DNA from: Maylandia zebra
Lineage: Eukaryota > Chordata > Actinopteri > Cichliformes > Cichlidae
Assembly (NCBI RefSeq): GCF_041146795.1
Contig: NC_135183.1
Coordinates: 15,938,840 to 16,002,839 of the forward strand
Direction of reading: 5' to 3'
Length of the DNA stretch: 64,000 bases
Positions within the stretch are counted from its first letter, which is position 1. Each line of letters opens with the position of its first letter. Below, piece by piece: positions 22,901 to 37,900 of the stretch. The notes under the pieces are model-generated. The model made no database searches and was not told the DNA's origin. It saw nothing but the letters and a program-made list of their open reading frames with translations. A program made the position numbers and the translations under genes.

Positions 22901-25900
22901 GAGAGTAGTCTGAGGATGGATTTGCACATGAAAGCCATCCTACACGTCCTCTTCCAATCACAAGATTAGGATAGATAAGATTAGAAAATGAGTACATCAA
23001 ATGTTTAGCAGTTTGGAGACAAAGCTAGAGTTGAGATATGTAGAGTTGGAATAGTGGATATGTTGGATAAAGGATGCTGAATATGGAGCTGCCAGGCAGG
23101 AGGAAAAGAGGAAGACTTCAGAGGACATTTGTGAATGTAGTGAAGGTGTCAGTTGGTTTAACATAAGAGGATGCAAGGGATAGAATGACACAGGGACCAA
23201 TACAATTGAATTGGATTGAATCTGAAGAGGCAGACATACCTGCTCGTTGGCTCGTGGCCAAAAGATAGCCATTAGGAATAGAGCAGTAATGGGAGGTGCT
23301 AAAAAGCTGGTCACTGACTGAATATAGTCAAACAGCTGTCCACTATTGGCTGTCTGGACAACAGGAATCCACAGCAGACTAAGACACACCAAGACGAGGA
23401 TGAACACCCTGAAAACACACGCATTATTGTTATTATCCATCCATTTATTGTCTACTTCTTATCCTTATCAGGGTCATGGAGGGCTGGAGCCTATCCCAGC
23501 TACTATAGGACGAGCAGCGTGGTATACCTTGGACATATTGCCAGTCTGGTGCAGGGCTAACACAGAGAGACAAACAACCATTTGACTTCCATTCACACCA
23601 AAGGGCAACTTAAAATTTTCGATTAACCTAGCCCCACCAATGACTGTAGAAAAGATGGAAGATATAGATAAGATAGTCAAGATTTCCTGTTTGCAGGAGC
23701 TGCCATGCTGCACTTTTGGAGCCAGAGTCGGCGCAGTACACTTTTTTACATAGTCTGACTCCTTCAGCTCTGCTGCTAAAACTGTGACTGACAGTTCATT
23801 AAATCAACAGAAAATACAACCACATCACTATAATTAACAAGACACATCTTAACATCTTATAGTTCTATAGAACATCTAACGTCACTCTGTAATCCCTTTT
23901 GTTAATTCGTTGCTAGTTAAGTAGCGATGCTACGCACCTGTGTTACTTTTGGAGTCTATATGTTTAAATGATTCCTTAGTTTTCTTTTTTTAATCCTATT
24001 TTAGTCCGACTCCACAGGGGCCCAGAGTTACTATTAATAGCACAATTATCTAGAAATCAAATGTTGTCCTTTGAAATTTTAACTGATGATAATATAAAAA
24101 TGAAGATTTAAACCGTTTCAGATCCATTGCATACTCAGAGCACTCTACAGCGGAAACATGAAAACTTAACTTAAACTCCTTAAAGATGAGGGAAGAGATG
24201 GGAACTGGAGAGGTCTCAGGGTCACCAGCTGATACAGTTGCCAAAGGTACAACGAGCGGTTTTGCAACATCTGAGGAAATGTCATCTCTGCTGTGGTACA
24301 TGGGTTTGTTGCTTCCAGTCAGGGGTCTTTAACCTCATAATCAGGTTCACATGCCTTCTTTTTGACCACCTAAGGTCCTGAGAAACGAGCCTTCTTGCCA
24401 GGTGACATTAAGGACTAGGACACCGCTGCTAGGACACTGCTGTCTTATCATACCGATGTTACATTGAGGCCTGGGCAGATGATAGGGCCTGCAACTAAAA
24501 GGGCTGTGTGCAAGTGTTATCTAAACTTTGAAACATAATCCAGAACATCAGTTTTGATTATGCCCCCAGACTGTGTCCAAAAAGTGATTCCTGTATGGCA
24601 AACACAACCATTGGCACTTCCTCATCCAAGTATTTACTTGTGTTTAAGCAGTATTTCTGTAACTTTGATCCAAGGGTTTGGTGCCACTGCTCTAGAGCTC
24701 CTTGATACTGAGAATGATAAGCATTAGCCACTATATGTTTGATTCCTGAGCTCCAAAAGGTAGTAAAAAACTTTGTTAAGGTATTAATGACCAGAGGTGC
24801 GGAAATCCTCCTGAGTGGACCAGCTTCTGGGAAACGTGTAGCAGCACACTTTAACATTAGCAGAAATTGATGTCCAGTTTTGTCTTTAGGCAATGGGCCC
24901 ACACAGTCCACGATCACACATTCAAATGGTTCACTCACAGCTGGGATCAGGTGAAGAAGAGCAGAAAAAACACAGTTTTTTGGTCTTCATACATGTGGAA
25001 GTGGGCGGAGTCTTGGTGATTGCACCACTTCCCTGAATGCACTCACGTAACAAACTTACCCAAAACAAATAGCATGCTTACTAAACAAAAGATCACGACC
25101 AGATGCCATCAACGAGAACATTACCCCAACATGCAAACTTCCCTAGATCCTACCTTATCCACATTTCACCTGTCTATGTCTATGTGCAGGATTACATAAA
25201 AAAGAATAAAGTAAAACAAAAAAGCAGCATGATTGGAATACCACATTTAATACTCTCTAGGTCATTTTGAAAATCTGGTGATGCTGTTTGGTCTTACTAA
25301 TGCCCCTGCTGTCTTTCAGGCACTGGTGAATGATGTTCGCAGAGATTTTCTGAATATTTTCGTCTATCTTGATAACATACTCATATTCTCCAAATTCCTT
25401 CAGGAGCATCAAGTTCACATTCGTGCAGTCCTCCAACATCTCTTGGAAAACAGGATATATGTCAAGGCTGAGAAATGTGGATTTTACTAAACATCTGTTT
25501 CATTCCTCGGATACATTCTGGCAGGAGATGAAGACTGACCCAGCAAAGGTTCAATCAGTTAAGGAGTGGCCAACACCTACCTAACATAAATATCTTCAAC
25601 AGTTTCTCGGCTTTTCCAACTTCTATCACCACTTCAACTGCAACTGTAGTCAGGTAGCAGCACCTCTTACACAGCTCACATCCACTGAAGTCCCGTTCAT
25701 CTGGTCCCCTGAGGCTGAAGCCGCCTTCACCAAATTGAAGTATCTGTTTACATCAGCACCAGTCCTAATTCACCTAGACACTAAACCATTCATAGTTGAG
25801 GTTGACATCTCTGAGATTGCAACTATACTTCTGCCCACCTGTAAGATTGGTTACATTACCTGGGATGTGGAGGAGGCCATTAGCCAAGCTCTTGTGTCAG

Positions 25901-28900
25901 AGCCAGATCCAAGCTCGAGACCAGCTAATCATCGTTACATTGGGTGACTCTGGACTGTATTCACACCACCTGGTTTTCCTGTCCTGGAGAGGTACGACCA
26001 CTTCATTACTTAAAAGACATTTCTGTTGGGAGATTTTAGATAAGGATGTCCGGGATTATTCGGCCGCATGCACCATCTTTGCACGGAACAAAAATAAAAC
26101 TCAACGTCCTTCAGTTCGGCTTCAACCAATCGTCCATTCCCAGTCAGCCTTGATCCCACATTGCTTTAGGTTTTGTTAGCAGCCTGCCTGTTTCCTCCAG
26201 GAAGTCGACCATTTTGACTGTTGTTGACAGGTTCTCCAAATCCGAGCACTTCATCGCCCTAAAAAGACTTCCCACAGCATCCCAGACGGCTAACATCCTG
26301 GTGGATCATGTGTTTAGCCTGTACGACATCCTGACTGAGATCGTGTCAGACAGAGGACCACAGTTCACCTCCCAGGTTTCGAAAACATTCTGTTCAGCCC
26401 TTGGAGCCAAACCCAGTCTGGCTCTGGTTAATACTACTGTAATGGTCCAGGTGAGTCGTCTGGATTTTTCCATGGTGTCCCTGTGTGTCCTCCTCTGGGC
26501 AGAGCCATGGTGAGTACATCTGCTACTTGCACCTGTTGGAGATCCAGGCTAACCTAAGGCAGTATTTAAGACCAGCCCCGACATCTGGTCTTCGCCAGTT
26601 CGTAGACTAACCACATGTTAGTGGCAGGACGCCTTTATCTCTAGTGCTTAGTTCTTTGTAAACTTACCTTGTTCTCTTGTGCCCTTATAGCCTCTTGGAT
26701 CACCTCTTCCATTGACTGCAGAACGCATACCCCCCTGGACGTTGGTCACCTTCTCTAGGACTCCACTCACAGCCTCTCTCACACAGACTCACTATTCACC
26801 ACCTGCCTGCTCTCTTACATTCATAGCTCTGCATCTCTGGGTCATTCAGGTTGGACTCACTCCACTCCACTTTATCGGACACTCACCCAGCCAACACTAC
26901 CTCCCCCACTGCCACTGCCACTCCACTAGTCAAGTAAGCCATAGACTCCATCTGTTTCACCATCCCCCACGTCTAGATTCCACACCAAACATTCATTCCC
27001 TGTGCCTTAGTTTTACACTCTGTCGCTCAATAAAATTTGTGAGAACATCTTACTTTTGCTTCCTGTATTTGAATCTGTTTGTAGGTCCACATACCAATTC
27101 TGACATCTGGGCTCTTCAACCTCATGTTACTAATTTGCTCAATTGAAAACTGTATTTAGGGTAAGTATAGCTTTGGTATTAATGTTGTAGAACATCTGAG
27201 TTTTGTATTGGTTTTCCAAAGCATATAAGGTATTCTTGTCAATCTTACCTTCCAACTATCATAAGTTCCAACTCAGAAGCTTTAGGCCTGGCTTTGTGGT
27301 AGAGGTCCAGTGTAAACAGAGTAGAGCTGCTATTAAAAATGGAAGTCAGGGATGACATAAGAGCAGCTAACATCACTGCCAACATCAGACCACGAAGTCC
27401 TGTGAAGAAGAAAAAAATGATGGCACATCCTTTTATAAAATCTGCTTATTGTCAGTTGTTGCCATGGAAGAAGAACATAGATTTTTATAAACTCTCTTAA
27501 TGCATGTGTTTATCTCTGAGAACATCAAGGCATCAAGATCTGTTCTGGATTATCTCAGTAAAGAGCCATCAGCCATATTGTTCTGTAAACCTTGACTGCA
27601 AATCTGTAAAAGACTGTCTATTACTGACAGGGTGAGGAAACTGTCTTCCTGTTGTGCCATCTTCTTGGGATGTGGCCTGTAGCTGACATCGCCCGTTACA
27701 TGAAACTTGGCCTTCAATTTAGAGATGGTTCTGGGGGCTCATTCCAAATAATGAAGAGCATGCAGGTGACTGCTGATGTGATTTGGTGCTATTTAAAAAG
27801 AATTGAAATAAATCGAATTGAACTTGGTTCTATGGAAGACCAGCTCCAGGTTGGTACGGTCCCTATTGAGATTAGTCAAATGTGGCATGCTTGGAGGAGG
27901 CACTAACTGAGTGCTGTAGCAGGGTCCCTGCTTACAGTTGCTTTTAATTAGGCACCAGTCGCACACCTGATTGTCAGCATCTTGGGTACCAGAAGCTCAA
28001 AAGAAGAGTCAATAGCAGAATAAGCTGTTTAGTATTGACAGAGAAGATTGGGTTTGATTCTACTGCTCAATCCATAAATACATTCTCCCTACAATTGTGG
28101 CACCATTTAAGGGGAAATAAACACAATTTCAACAGTTTAAGATTTCTTGCCAAGAGGCATTGTTAAAACACAGATATAACTGAGCAAACAAAAATGTTCT
28201 TACTTCTTGTGCCATACATGGATAGATAGGTGTGTGTGTGTGTGCGTGTGTGTGTGTTACTATACTTGTGGGGACCAACAGTCACTTGTGAGGAAAGTGC
28301 CTGTCCTCACGGTTTTGAAATTTTAAAATATGTTCTTAGTGTCAGGGTTACTATTAGGTTATGGTAAGGTTTAGGCTAAGGGTTAGGGTTAAGCATTCCT
28401 TTTTGATAGTTAGAGTTAGGGTAAGCAGGTAGGGAAAGCATTATGTCAGTTTGATTTTTAGATGTCTTCACTAAGATATCAAAATGAGTGTGTGTGTATG
28501 TGTGTGTCTTACCCACAGGCATTAGCTCTATTACTAGTTTAGGGTAAGCAATGTTAGAGCAACCAACTGAAGCACCACACACACTTTGACAGATATCTGG
28601 ATCCACACAACCAACCTCATCTACAAATAAAGAAGAAAACAAAGGTGGGGCTGAAACAAATAACAATTTAGTTTATATTAAATGAGACAAAACACCACAG
28701 ATGTGTTACCTACAATTACCCACTCCATTAACATGAATTGAAAGTGTCAACAAACGTAAAAATGTGATAATTTTTCCAACGTAAAGTTAAGTGGAGACCT
28801 GCTTAGAATGGTGTCATAGTGTAGGTTTGTTGAAAAAGGAGTTGCAAACAATCTCTTTAAACCAATAATAACAATAATAAGAGATGCATCATCTGTTATA

Positions 28901-31900
28901 ATATATATAATAATATCAAGGTAATCAAAATGGTATTATATAAATATGCATATAAAACAATATTAAAAAACATGTCATATAACATTCCCACTTTGAGAGG
29001 TATACTACTGACTTGGGAATAGTGCTTGACTTATCATTCCTGGCATCACAACGAAGAACATAGGGAGCAGTTTGAGATAGCCACCCAACACGCTGCCTGC
29101 TTTAGCATGAGACAAAGATTTGGCTGACAGAGACCTTTGGACTATAACCTGAAGAAAAAACACACACCAGCATAAACATATAATCATTTTTATCCATCAT
29201 TGCATTACACATTTTGTACTTTTGTAATGTTCAACTTTACATTTGCAAACCTTCTATATTATTTATACACAATAAGTAACACAAATATAAGTAATAGTAA
29301 TAAATACTGTATTAAAATATGCAAGTGTGTGTGCACACAGATTCTAGTTTTAATGATAATAGTAGAGAACTAAACACTCAAAAATGTGATTACACTTCTA
29401 CAGTCAGTGCGTGCAAACCTCACAAATGCATCAGGTCTCATAAAGCTGGTAACATTAGCAAGCTGTTGAAAAGTTTAGTGAAAGTCTATCACATTCAGAA
29501 GGGGAAATGTGATTTTCAGCTGCCTAGCTTGTGGGTTATCTGTCATTGCCCAGTTATATAAGGCTAGTAGAGAACACAGACATGATTATATGAATCAGTT
29601 CTCATTTTTATTAATGTTGGTTAATGATTAAGAGTAACTATTGGCAAGCTGGCCTTTACAGGTGTATGCATCCCTGTATCTTAACTGTAGTTCAGATAAT
29701 GTACTTTTGTATATTCTTCTTGTGTTTTGTTTTTCGTTATAGCATTTTCTGAAATGTTGCTGTGGTTTCTGGTTTGTGAAGTGTCAACACTGTCTCAAAA
29801 ATGACATTACAATACAGTTAAACACTGTTAATTGTATTGACCAATAATTCTTGTCATAGTCTTTGTAGATGATCTTTTTTCCCTGACATAAACAAAATGA
29901 TAACTGAACAAAAACTAATGGACAATGACACTTGACACAATTGAGATGAAGATGTACTGGAGAGATTCTCATCTCTCCGATCAGAAGTAATTACGTTTTT
30001 TAGAAAAGCAGGATAGGTTTGGAAGTGATGCAATGAGAAGTAAAACAGCGTTATGCAGTAAGAATATTTCATCGCCAAATTACTGTGAGAATGATCAATA
30101 GAGGTGATAGTCTCAAAAAACGGATAACAAATAACTTTTTGAGTCTAAAAAATATGTTTGAATTCAAATAAGTAATGCAATTCACCGAAATTTTTAATGT
30201 TAAAAAAGGGAGGGGGTGTTTCATATTTAGTGTTGTAACACAGGGACAAAATGACTGTGATCCTCTCTCTCTCATTGTCTACATCAGCTCGTCAAAGTAC
30301 TCCTTCTTCCTCAAAAAACTCTGTTCACTTGTTTCCATCTCTATCCTTAATTAATGAAACCGTTTACATGTCTGCTCCAGCTCAGTCTCTTTGGCTACCC
30401 AACGGATACAAGTCCTTTCCTTCTTCCTTAGTATCACATACAACTCCTTATAAGCATTTCTCTGTGCGGTATGCCGAATTTCCCAGTACTCATGTCTACT
30501 TTCTTCATCTGCCTATCCAACTTTTTCTTTGGTAACTTCTTCCTTTGAATACTTTGCTTTACTTCCTCATTCCACCACCAAGTCTCCTTGTACTCTTTCC
30601 TCTGCCTACACCCCACTCAGTAAATAAACCCCTCAAAAGTTGTTAAAACATAACCAGATGATGCTCGCCTCCAGCTAGTTTTTCCTAACCCAAAACTTTG
30701 GAAGACGAGTGAAGTACAGGCAAAGATTTCCTCACAAACCAGCCTGAATCTATACTCAGAGCAAGTCTTTTCTTTGCACCACTTTTGAGCACTTTGCAAT
30801 TATTTTGTTCTCTAATGTGTGCCTTTCTCTTATTTCTTTTTATAGATTTCTCTTCTTTTGTATATATATATCCCTCTTGATGATATATATTTACTATTTG
30901 CTATTTATTCCTCCTGTCTACTATTTATATTCTATTGTGGTGCAGTTGGTGTGGAGCACCCACAATTTTCTTGTACATGTACAATGACAATAAAGGGCTA
31001 TTCTATTCTATAGTCCCTGAATTTATAGTTTCTACTCTCACTTCCACATCTGTGACTTTTCTTTACTCATGCTGCCTCTTCCACTTCACCTCTTTCTTTT
31101 GGCCAACAGTAGCACAGTTTCCACTGGCACCCTGTTGGCGGACATTGTTAACCTGGGCCACAACCAATCCAGCATAGAAATTTCATTATAGATGATCTGC
31201 GTGTTTTATTTGGCCATGTTTTTATGCCTAATGCCCTTCTTGATCCAACTGTTCCCATTTATCTGAGCTTGGGACTGGCATTAAGAGTACACTGACTTGT
31301 TAGAAATTAAAACTGTTAAAACTGAGGTTGCCCTAAATATCTTAGCAGCATATCTCTAACTAGAGATATGCTGCTCTAGAGACTCTGGATGGCATTACCT
31401 TGGCTATAGCAGGTAATACTCATTTTTGACCAAGTATGCAAATGCTGCCTTTTGTCATTTACATTCAAACCTGAGAAGGAAGAATGTTATAAAGAGTTCA
31501 AGGTGTGTTTTGAGGAATTAAAATCAGTTGCATTATTTATTTGTATTGGGACATATTTTTTAGACTCACAAAGACGAATGTTATCAGTTTTTGAGACCGC
31601 CACCTCCAGGATCATTCCCACAGCAGTGTGCCGCTACAATAACATTACTACACCATGCTGAATTTTAGTTTAGATCAAATCACCTGATCTGTGCACCAGA
31701 CCCATGTAGCCAGTACGGTGAGCCCAAACAGTAGACCTGGCCAGGGTAAATCCCCTGTTACAGGGTCTCTGAACATGTGGAAAGCATCACTACGGGGTAA
31801 GTGGCAGGTGGTGTTGGGAACAGTCACATTGGGAATACTTGACATGTAACGATCCATAAGGCCCTCATACCAGCCCACCTTGGAGAATGCTGGAAAATGT

Positions 31901-34900
31901 ACAATGACTTTTACAATTTTATAACTTCACTTATTAACTAATAAATATTATGACATGTAGATGTGGAAGCCTTCAGTGAGGATAATTGGATGCAAAGAAA
32001 CAGTTTTCTATTTTTTGATTGATACTTAACTTGAAACATTTCGGCCAATAACACCTTTTAATCCAAACTTTCAGTACTATGTAAGTCATGTAATTAAGAA
32101 CCCATGATTGTGTTTGTGTATCTGTATAAGTCTGTGTACCATACCTATGAACATTAAGGCAAAAGCTCCTCCAACCATGATCAAAGTCTGGAGAGCATCA
32201 GTGTAGATCACAGCTGCCAAACCACCTACATAAATACAGATTTTTATATTATTGTCAGATTGTCTGTGTTAGGGTAATAGTGTTATTTAGACCGTTTTCA
32301 ACATAAATAATTGAACAAATTCTTATTTCAAAAACAGTTGAACTAGGTGAGTGTGGCGGGGTGTGGTTTGTGGCGTGGCTGTGGGGGAGGCTGACACACC
32401 TGAGCTCGATCAGCTCATCACCCTATGTCAAATGTGCCAGGACCTGAGGTTGATGTTGCTGTTGTTGTTGTCGTGTGGCTGTAGCTGAAATGCTGCAGCC
32501 AATTGTTGGGAGAGCAGCAACCAGGAATAAAGAAGTGTGTAAAGAGCAAAATATGTGGTCGGGTCCATCATTCCTGACACAGTGAGTTACTAAATACAAA
32601 CTGCACTCTGAGCACTGAACAAACATGGTAACATTTTCATTTTCCTTAAAATCATAATTACAGACACTTTGAAAAACTGTAGATGACAATGTTTTATCGT
32701 CACCCCTTGTTGACTTTAAGTTAGCATTTAATACAATTGTTCTCCAGCAGCTGGTGAGGAAACTCAGCTCCCTGGGTATCAGCACCCCCATGTGTAACTG
32801 GCTGCTGGACTTCCTGAATGTTAGTAACAGAGGGAAACAGCCTCCATCACACCCACCCACACATGCAGTGTCTTGGGGTACAGGTGTGTCACCAAGGTGC
32901 AGGGGAGGGATTCCTCCTCTGTCACCTTCTGGCCTCCTGTGCCTCATTTTTATTCCACAACATAGACATCCACATTACTCACACTCTCATAACACATACA
33001 TATAGGGCCTTGGGGGTGGGCGTGCTATACGGCGTCCAGAGGATGGTCTGTGTATTCAACCTTACCTCTGGTGCCCACCTCTCAATTTAAATGCATGTAG
33101 ACACTGAGGGTTCTCGGGCCGTGGCGTCACCTGCTGCTCTCTGGCAGCCCCTCCCATGTTTTAAATGCACTTTAGAACAACACGCAGCAACACTACACAT
33201 GAGAGAGAGGGAGAGGTATGGGGTCTTCACACTCCCGTTCTCTCCGCCATCGGGGCAGGGGGCTGGGGGCTGGGAGGAGGAGTTGGCCATCTGTTTGGGT
33301 TCTGGGATGCTGGGCCTCCCTGCTGCTGCAGGACTGTCCCCACCCCAGGGAAAAGGATAACTTCTCCTGGGTCTTGGGGCGGATTGCCCCTCTGGGGGCA
33401 ATGGTGCCAGGACCTGGGGTATAGAGTATGTTTGGCGAGTGTCAGTGTGTGTACAGTGTCCATTTTTGTTTGTCTCCACGCCTGCGGGATCGTCACTGCA
33501 GCCCCCTGTGGCTTCTGCACCGTGGCTGCTGGGTGACCCCACGTCTGCTTTTCCCATGCGCCGGGGTCAGCAAACTACTGGACTGGTTAGGCACAGCTCA
33601 TTTTTTCACAACACTGAATGTGACCATGGGCTACTGGCATATTGTCTTGTCTGCAGAGTCCAGGAAAAAATAGGCACTTTGCAGCGCCTCATGAACCGAG
33701 TACTGCAACCGCACACTTTGTATACTGACGCCTATCTGGAACACATCATCATCCATAGTAACACCTGGGCGGAGCATATTCAGTGGTTGCGGTCCTGGAT
33801 TTCCTGAGGCAGGTGAAGCACATGGCCAACACAAAGAAGTGTGCGGCTGGACGGAGGGAGGTACAGTATCTGGGGAACCACTTGGGACGTGAGAAACCCC
33901 TGCTCTTAACTTCTCCCTCCGTTTTGTGCTGCGGAGCAGAGGCCTGAGGGCCATTTTGCCCTAGCAGGAAGGGGGGTTGACTGCCCTGTGGTTTACATCA
34001 GGTGGGTATAATATTGTGGAAAAGAAGTGTCTGACGATCCCATGGACAGTCGACTCTCTTCATTACTAACTCCAGAAAGCCCTTTGCTTAGACACTTGGA
34101 TTAATGTCTCCAGTGTTGTGTTTGGTACTCATCAGCATCATTCCTCCTATTGTATATTATAGTCTTGTGATATTTTGTTGATTAAAAATTGATTAAACCA
34201 AAAGGAATTATGATTAAAAAGTTTGACATTTTGGTCAAGAGACTAACTAAATCAAAATTTGCTGGGATACTGGGATACTGCATGTGGGATAAAAAAAAAT
34301 TGGTTCTCGTCCAGAAAAACCCATCAGATAAAAAACTGATGTAATTTATTTTAAATGATGGCAAACAGTTATGCTGTTGAAAGCTTGCACTGACATAACT
34401 TTTAACATTAATACTAAAAACAGTCAAAACGTGTTTGTGTTTTACCTGCCACAGTGTAGACAGCAGTCACCAGCAACAGTATGACTGTAGACAGATACAG
34501 ATTCCACCCAAATGACACCTGGATAAACAATGCCCCGGAAAAAATGTCTGTCTGGGAAACACACACACACGCACACACAGGTAATGTGGCTACTGTATCA
34601 TATTAAGATCATTTATGTATTTGAAAAAAAAAACCCTCTTACTGATATTTTGGTGAAAATGTAGAGAATAAGTGACAGAACAGACATGTATATGCGTATC
34701 CTCTGGCCTCCAAAGCGTTTGGCCAGGTATTCAGGCATTGTTACCACTTCAGCAGAGATGTAAACGGGGATAAATATCCAACCCAGAGCTACCAGAACCC
34801 ACGATGCCTACAGAAACACACAGAAACACAAAATGTTGCACTGAGCCATTGTCCGTATTGTCAAAAGTAAATATAACAGTTGTTCATGTTTTTCACTTTT

Positions 34901-37900
34901 GGACATTGCAAAGTTTTAAATAGCATAAATGAAGAAGTACCAAACAAGCGTCTACTGGGAGTTTTCGCCCTATTTACATAGCATATCTAAATCTTTAGTC
35001 TTGCAGTGATCCAGCTCGGACAGTCGCATATTTAGATAATTGAATACAACCTGTTCATAGTCAACTAGTGTTAACTGATTTAACAGATTTTGGTGTAAAA
35101 AGAAACCCCAAAACATATAATGTTACAACCAACACAATGAAGATGTAGAAATACTCAGAGCAACTCTTAAAAGTTGCATTGAAACCGAAAGCAATAGTTA
35201 AATGAATAATTTCTGTGGTGCATGTACACATAGTTTTTCATTGTTGTTCTGTCTTATATCAAGGCTGGACTACTATAATTCCCTGTAATCATGTTGTCCT
35301 AAATGTTTTCTGAAAACCCTTCAGTTGATCCAAAATACTTAACTGAGAATACTTCCAGGGACAAGAAGGAAAAAAAATCATATTTCTCCCATATTAGCTT
35401 CATTGCCACCCGATTGAATCACAAACTGATTATGAAATGATTGTCCTTACAAAGAAACTACTGAATGATCATGTTGTTATTTTAAATCCTGCATGCAGTG
35501 CCCAACAGGGTGTCTGAGTGTGTGTGCGCATCTCTTACGTTCCATTCAAATCCCCCAACAGCGATTCCTCCAGCTGCTCCTGTCCCTGCTAGACCAATAA
35601 ATAAACCACTGCCAACATTACTGGACATCAGAGAGGCTCCAATCTGTAGTGGAACAGAGATAATAGACAATAACAACAAAAGCTTTTAGAATACTTACTT
35701 AAAATACTTACAACTACATAATAAAATTTTTAAATGACAGCCTGTGACTGCACTTTAGTCATATTTAGTTTATACAGAAAATCAACACAATTCCTACCAT
35801 AACTTGAAATATCAAATGTTATAATTTAGTATTTCTCATTCTTATTTTAGTTTTAACAAAGTTTTGTCTTCAGTCAGTCTCCAGGGTGGATGTCAAGAGA
35901 TTTATTCTAAAAGACACTTCTTCAGCTGAGAGTCAGAGAGTGGAGACACACATGCTGCAGTTTTTACTTGCAAGGGTGGTCACAGAGCGCTCACATCAGA
36001 GTGGGGGCCCTGTGAAGTGCGCTCTGTTACCGCTCTGGTCTTTATTTATATACAAAAGTAGGTGCATTCGTTTATCACATTGGAATGTGGATGTGTATAT
36101 GTGTGTGTGCCAGGAGAGGCTTCTCTACCTGGCACGAAGTGAAACTGCTCATTAAGCTCTTATCTAGCACTAATAGGTACTGCTCCTTCCCTGCATGATA
36201 ACGGGTAACTAAAAACAGTCTGAGTTATAAAGAGGTCCTCATGCAGTATTCTATCATATGCAAACTTATTTTATTAAAAGTCTATACTGAATACTAAGAA
36301 CAATTTTCTATTGACAGTGGGTTTTACAGATGAGGATTGGGGCCACTGGAAAAAAAAAGTCGGGATGTCTTTTTTTTTTCAGAATTCTGAGAAAAAAGTC
36401 AGAAATCTGACATCCCTTTTTTTCAGTGGCCCCAATCCTCTTCCATAGGATTTCCAGTTTTCTAGTTATATATTTAAATTCATGTTGTAAATTTTCATTT
36501 TGTATATTTGTTTATTTTTTGGTTTTGTTTAGATTCCAAGTCTTTACCGTGTTGCAGTGGATTCAGGGGCAGTGTCATTGAGACTGGCAGCGCTTTTCTC
36601 GGGCCAAGAGGAGAGGAGAGCTAAGCTGGAGACATGATGACTGCAAACAAACCAGGCCCTACAGCTTTTAAACCAGAATGAATTTGTATTACTTTTATAT
36701 ATCTTATCATTTACTCAAATCTTCTAATGTTATGATTCTTTTTCTTAACTTTTATCATGTCTCCCTATGTTTTTATTTCTTTTGCTTATCTTAATTGTGC
36801 AGCACCTTGGTCAACAGTTGTTGTTTTAAATGTGCTATACAAATAAATTTGACTTTGACTTAAGTCTGTTGTTTATTGTAAATAGAAAGTCCCTTGCATT
36901 AGAACATTGGCTGTGTGTGTGTCGTACAGGGTCCTCATAGCACAGGCGTGTGACAATCGATTTGAAATCAAGAGCTTTATATGATGCACAACAGTCAATC
37001 GTTTGTTACTCACAGGCCACCAAGTCACTGAACGACCAGCCAAGAAGTACCCCCCAACAGTGCTACGATTGACACGCATTGATGACTATAGCAAGGACAA
37101 AAGAAAAGATTAGAATAATACAGTTTTAAAACAACACCAAAGATTGATCTGGTGCAAAATATAGTAAATACATTTACAATCATGATGCACATTTCTACAT
37201 CAGAAAACTCAATTAGCTGGGTCAAAAAAAATCTGTTTATTTTTTGCAAGGATGAACTCTCTGTAGAACATCCAAGAATCATTTTCTAGTAAATGGAGAA
37301 ATGCACTCATAATGACTATAGTTAATTAAACACGTAGAAAAAAACATGTAAAAATAATTTTATTTTTCTATATAAACATGTTTAGCAGGGACTTGTACAG
37401 AACTTTCTTGTATTTTTTACACATAAAGGAACAAACAAATCAAGCTTAAATTAGCTTTGGTATAAACTGTTTAGTGATTCAAATGTAAATATGAAATTAG
37501 TTTAGTCTCTTCTTACCCAGATTCCAACCACCATGACAATTATAAAGTAGACAACAACAATAGCAATGTCAGCAGCACCCATAGTGAGAGCTGTGCTGGG
37601 AGCTGCAGTGGTGGGCAGGGGGCTGCCATCTGAATATAAAATAGACAACAGAACCCCTGTGTGGTGAGTAAAGTAAAAGCAAGTAAAGCAAAATTTTATT
37701 TATATAGCACCTATCAAGATAAAAATAAAAGAGTGCTTCACAGAAGCTAAAACATAAAAAGAAAAATTTACCAAAATTAAGTTTAAAAAGACGAGTTTTT
37801 AGCTGTTTTTTAAAGAGTCCACAGAGATCAAGCTGGTAGGGAGAGAGTTCCAGAGTCTGGGGGCCACAGTTACAAAAGCTCTGTCACCTTTCATTTTCAG

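Noticed and set aside
28340-28420. Interstitial telomere repeat
   Set aside because: Only a few irregular TTAGGG words occur, as part of a dispersed repeat.
31344-31375. microRNA precursor
   Set aside because: The stem is only 14 bp with a 4-base loop, far below the length of a Drosha substrate.
33087-33557. 156-codon minus frame rich in Pro/Gly
   Set aside because: It lies in a GC-rich stretch next to a gypsy RT fragment. Overlapping frames in all directions point to composition, not coding.
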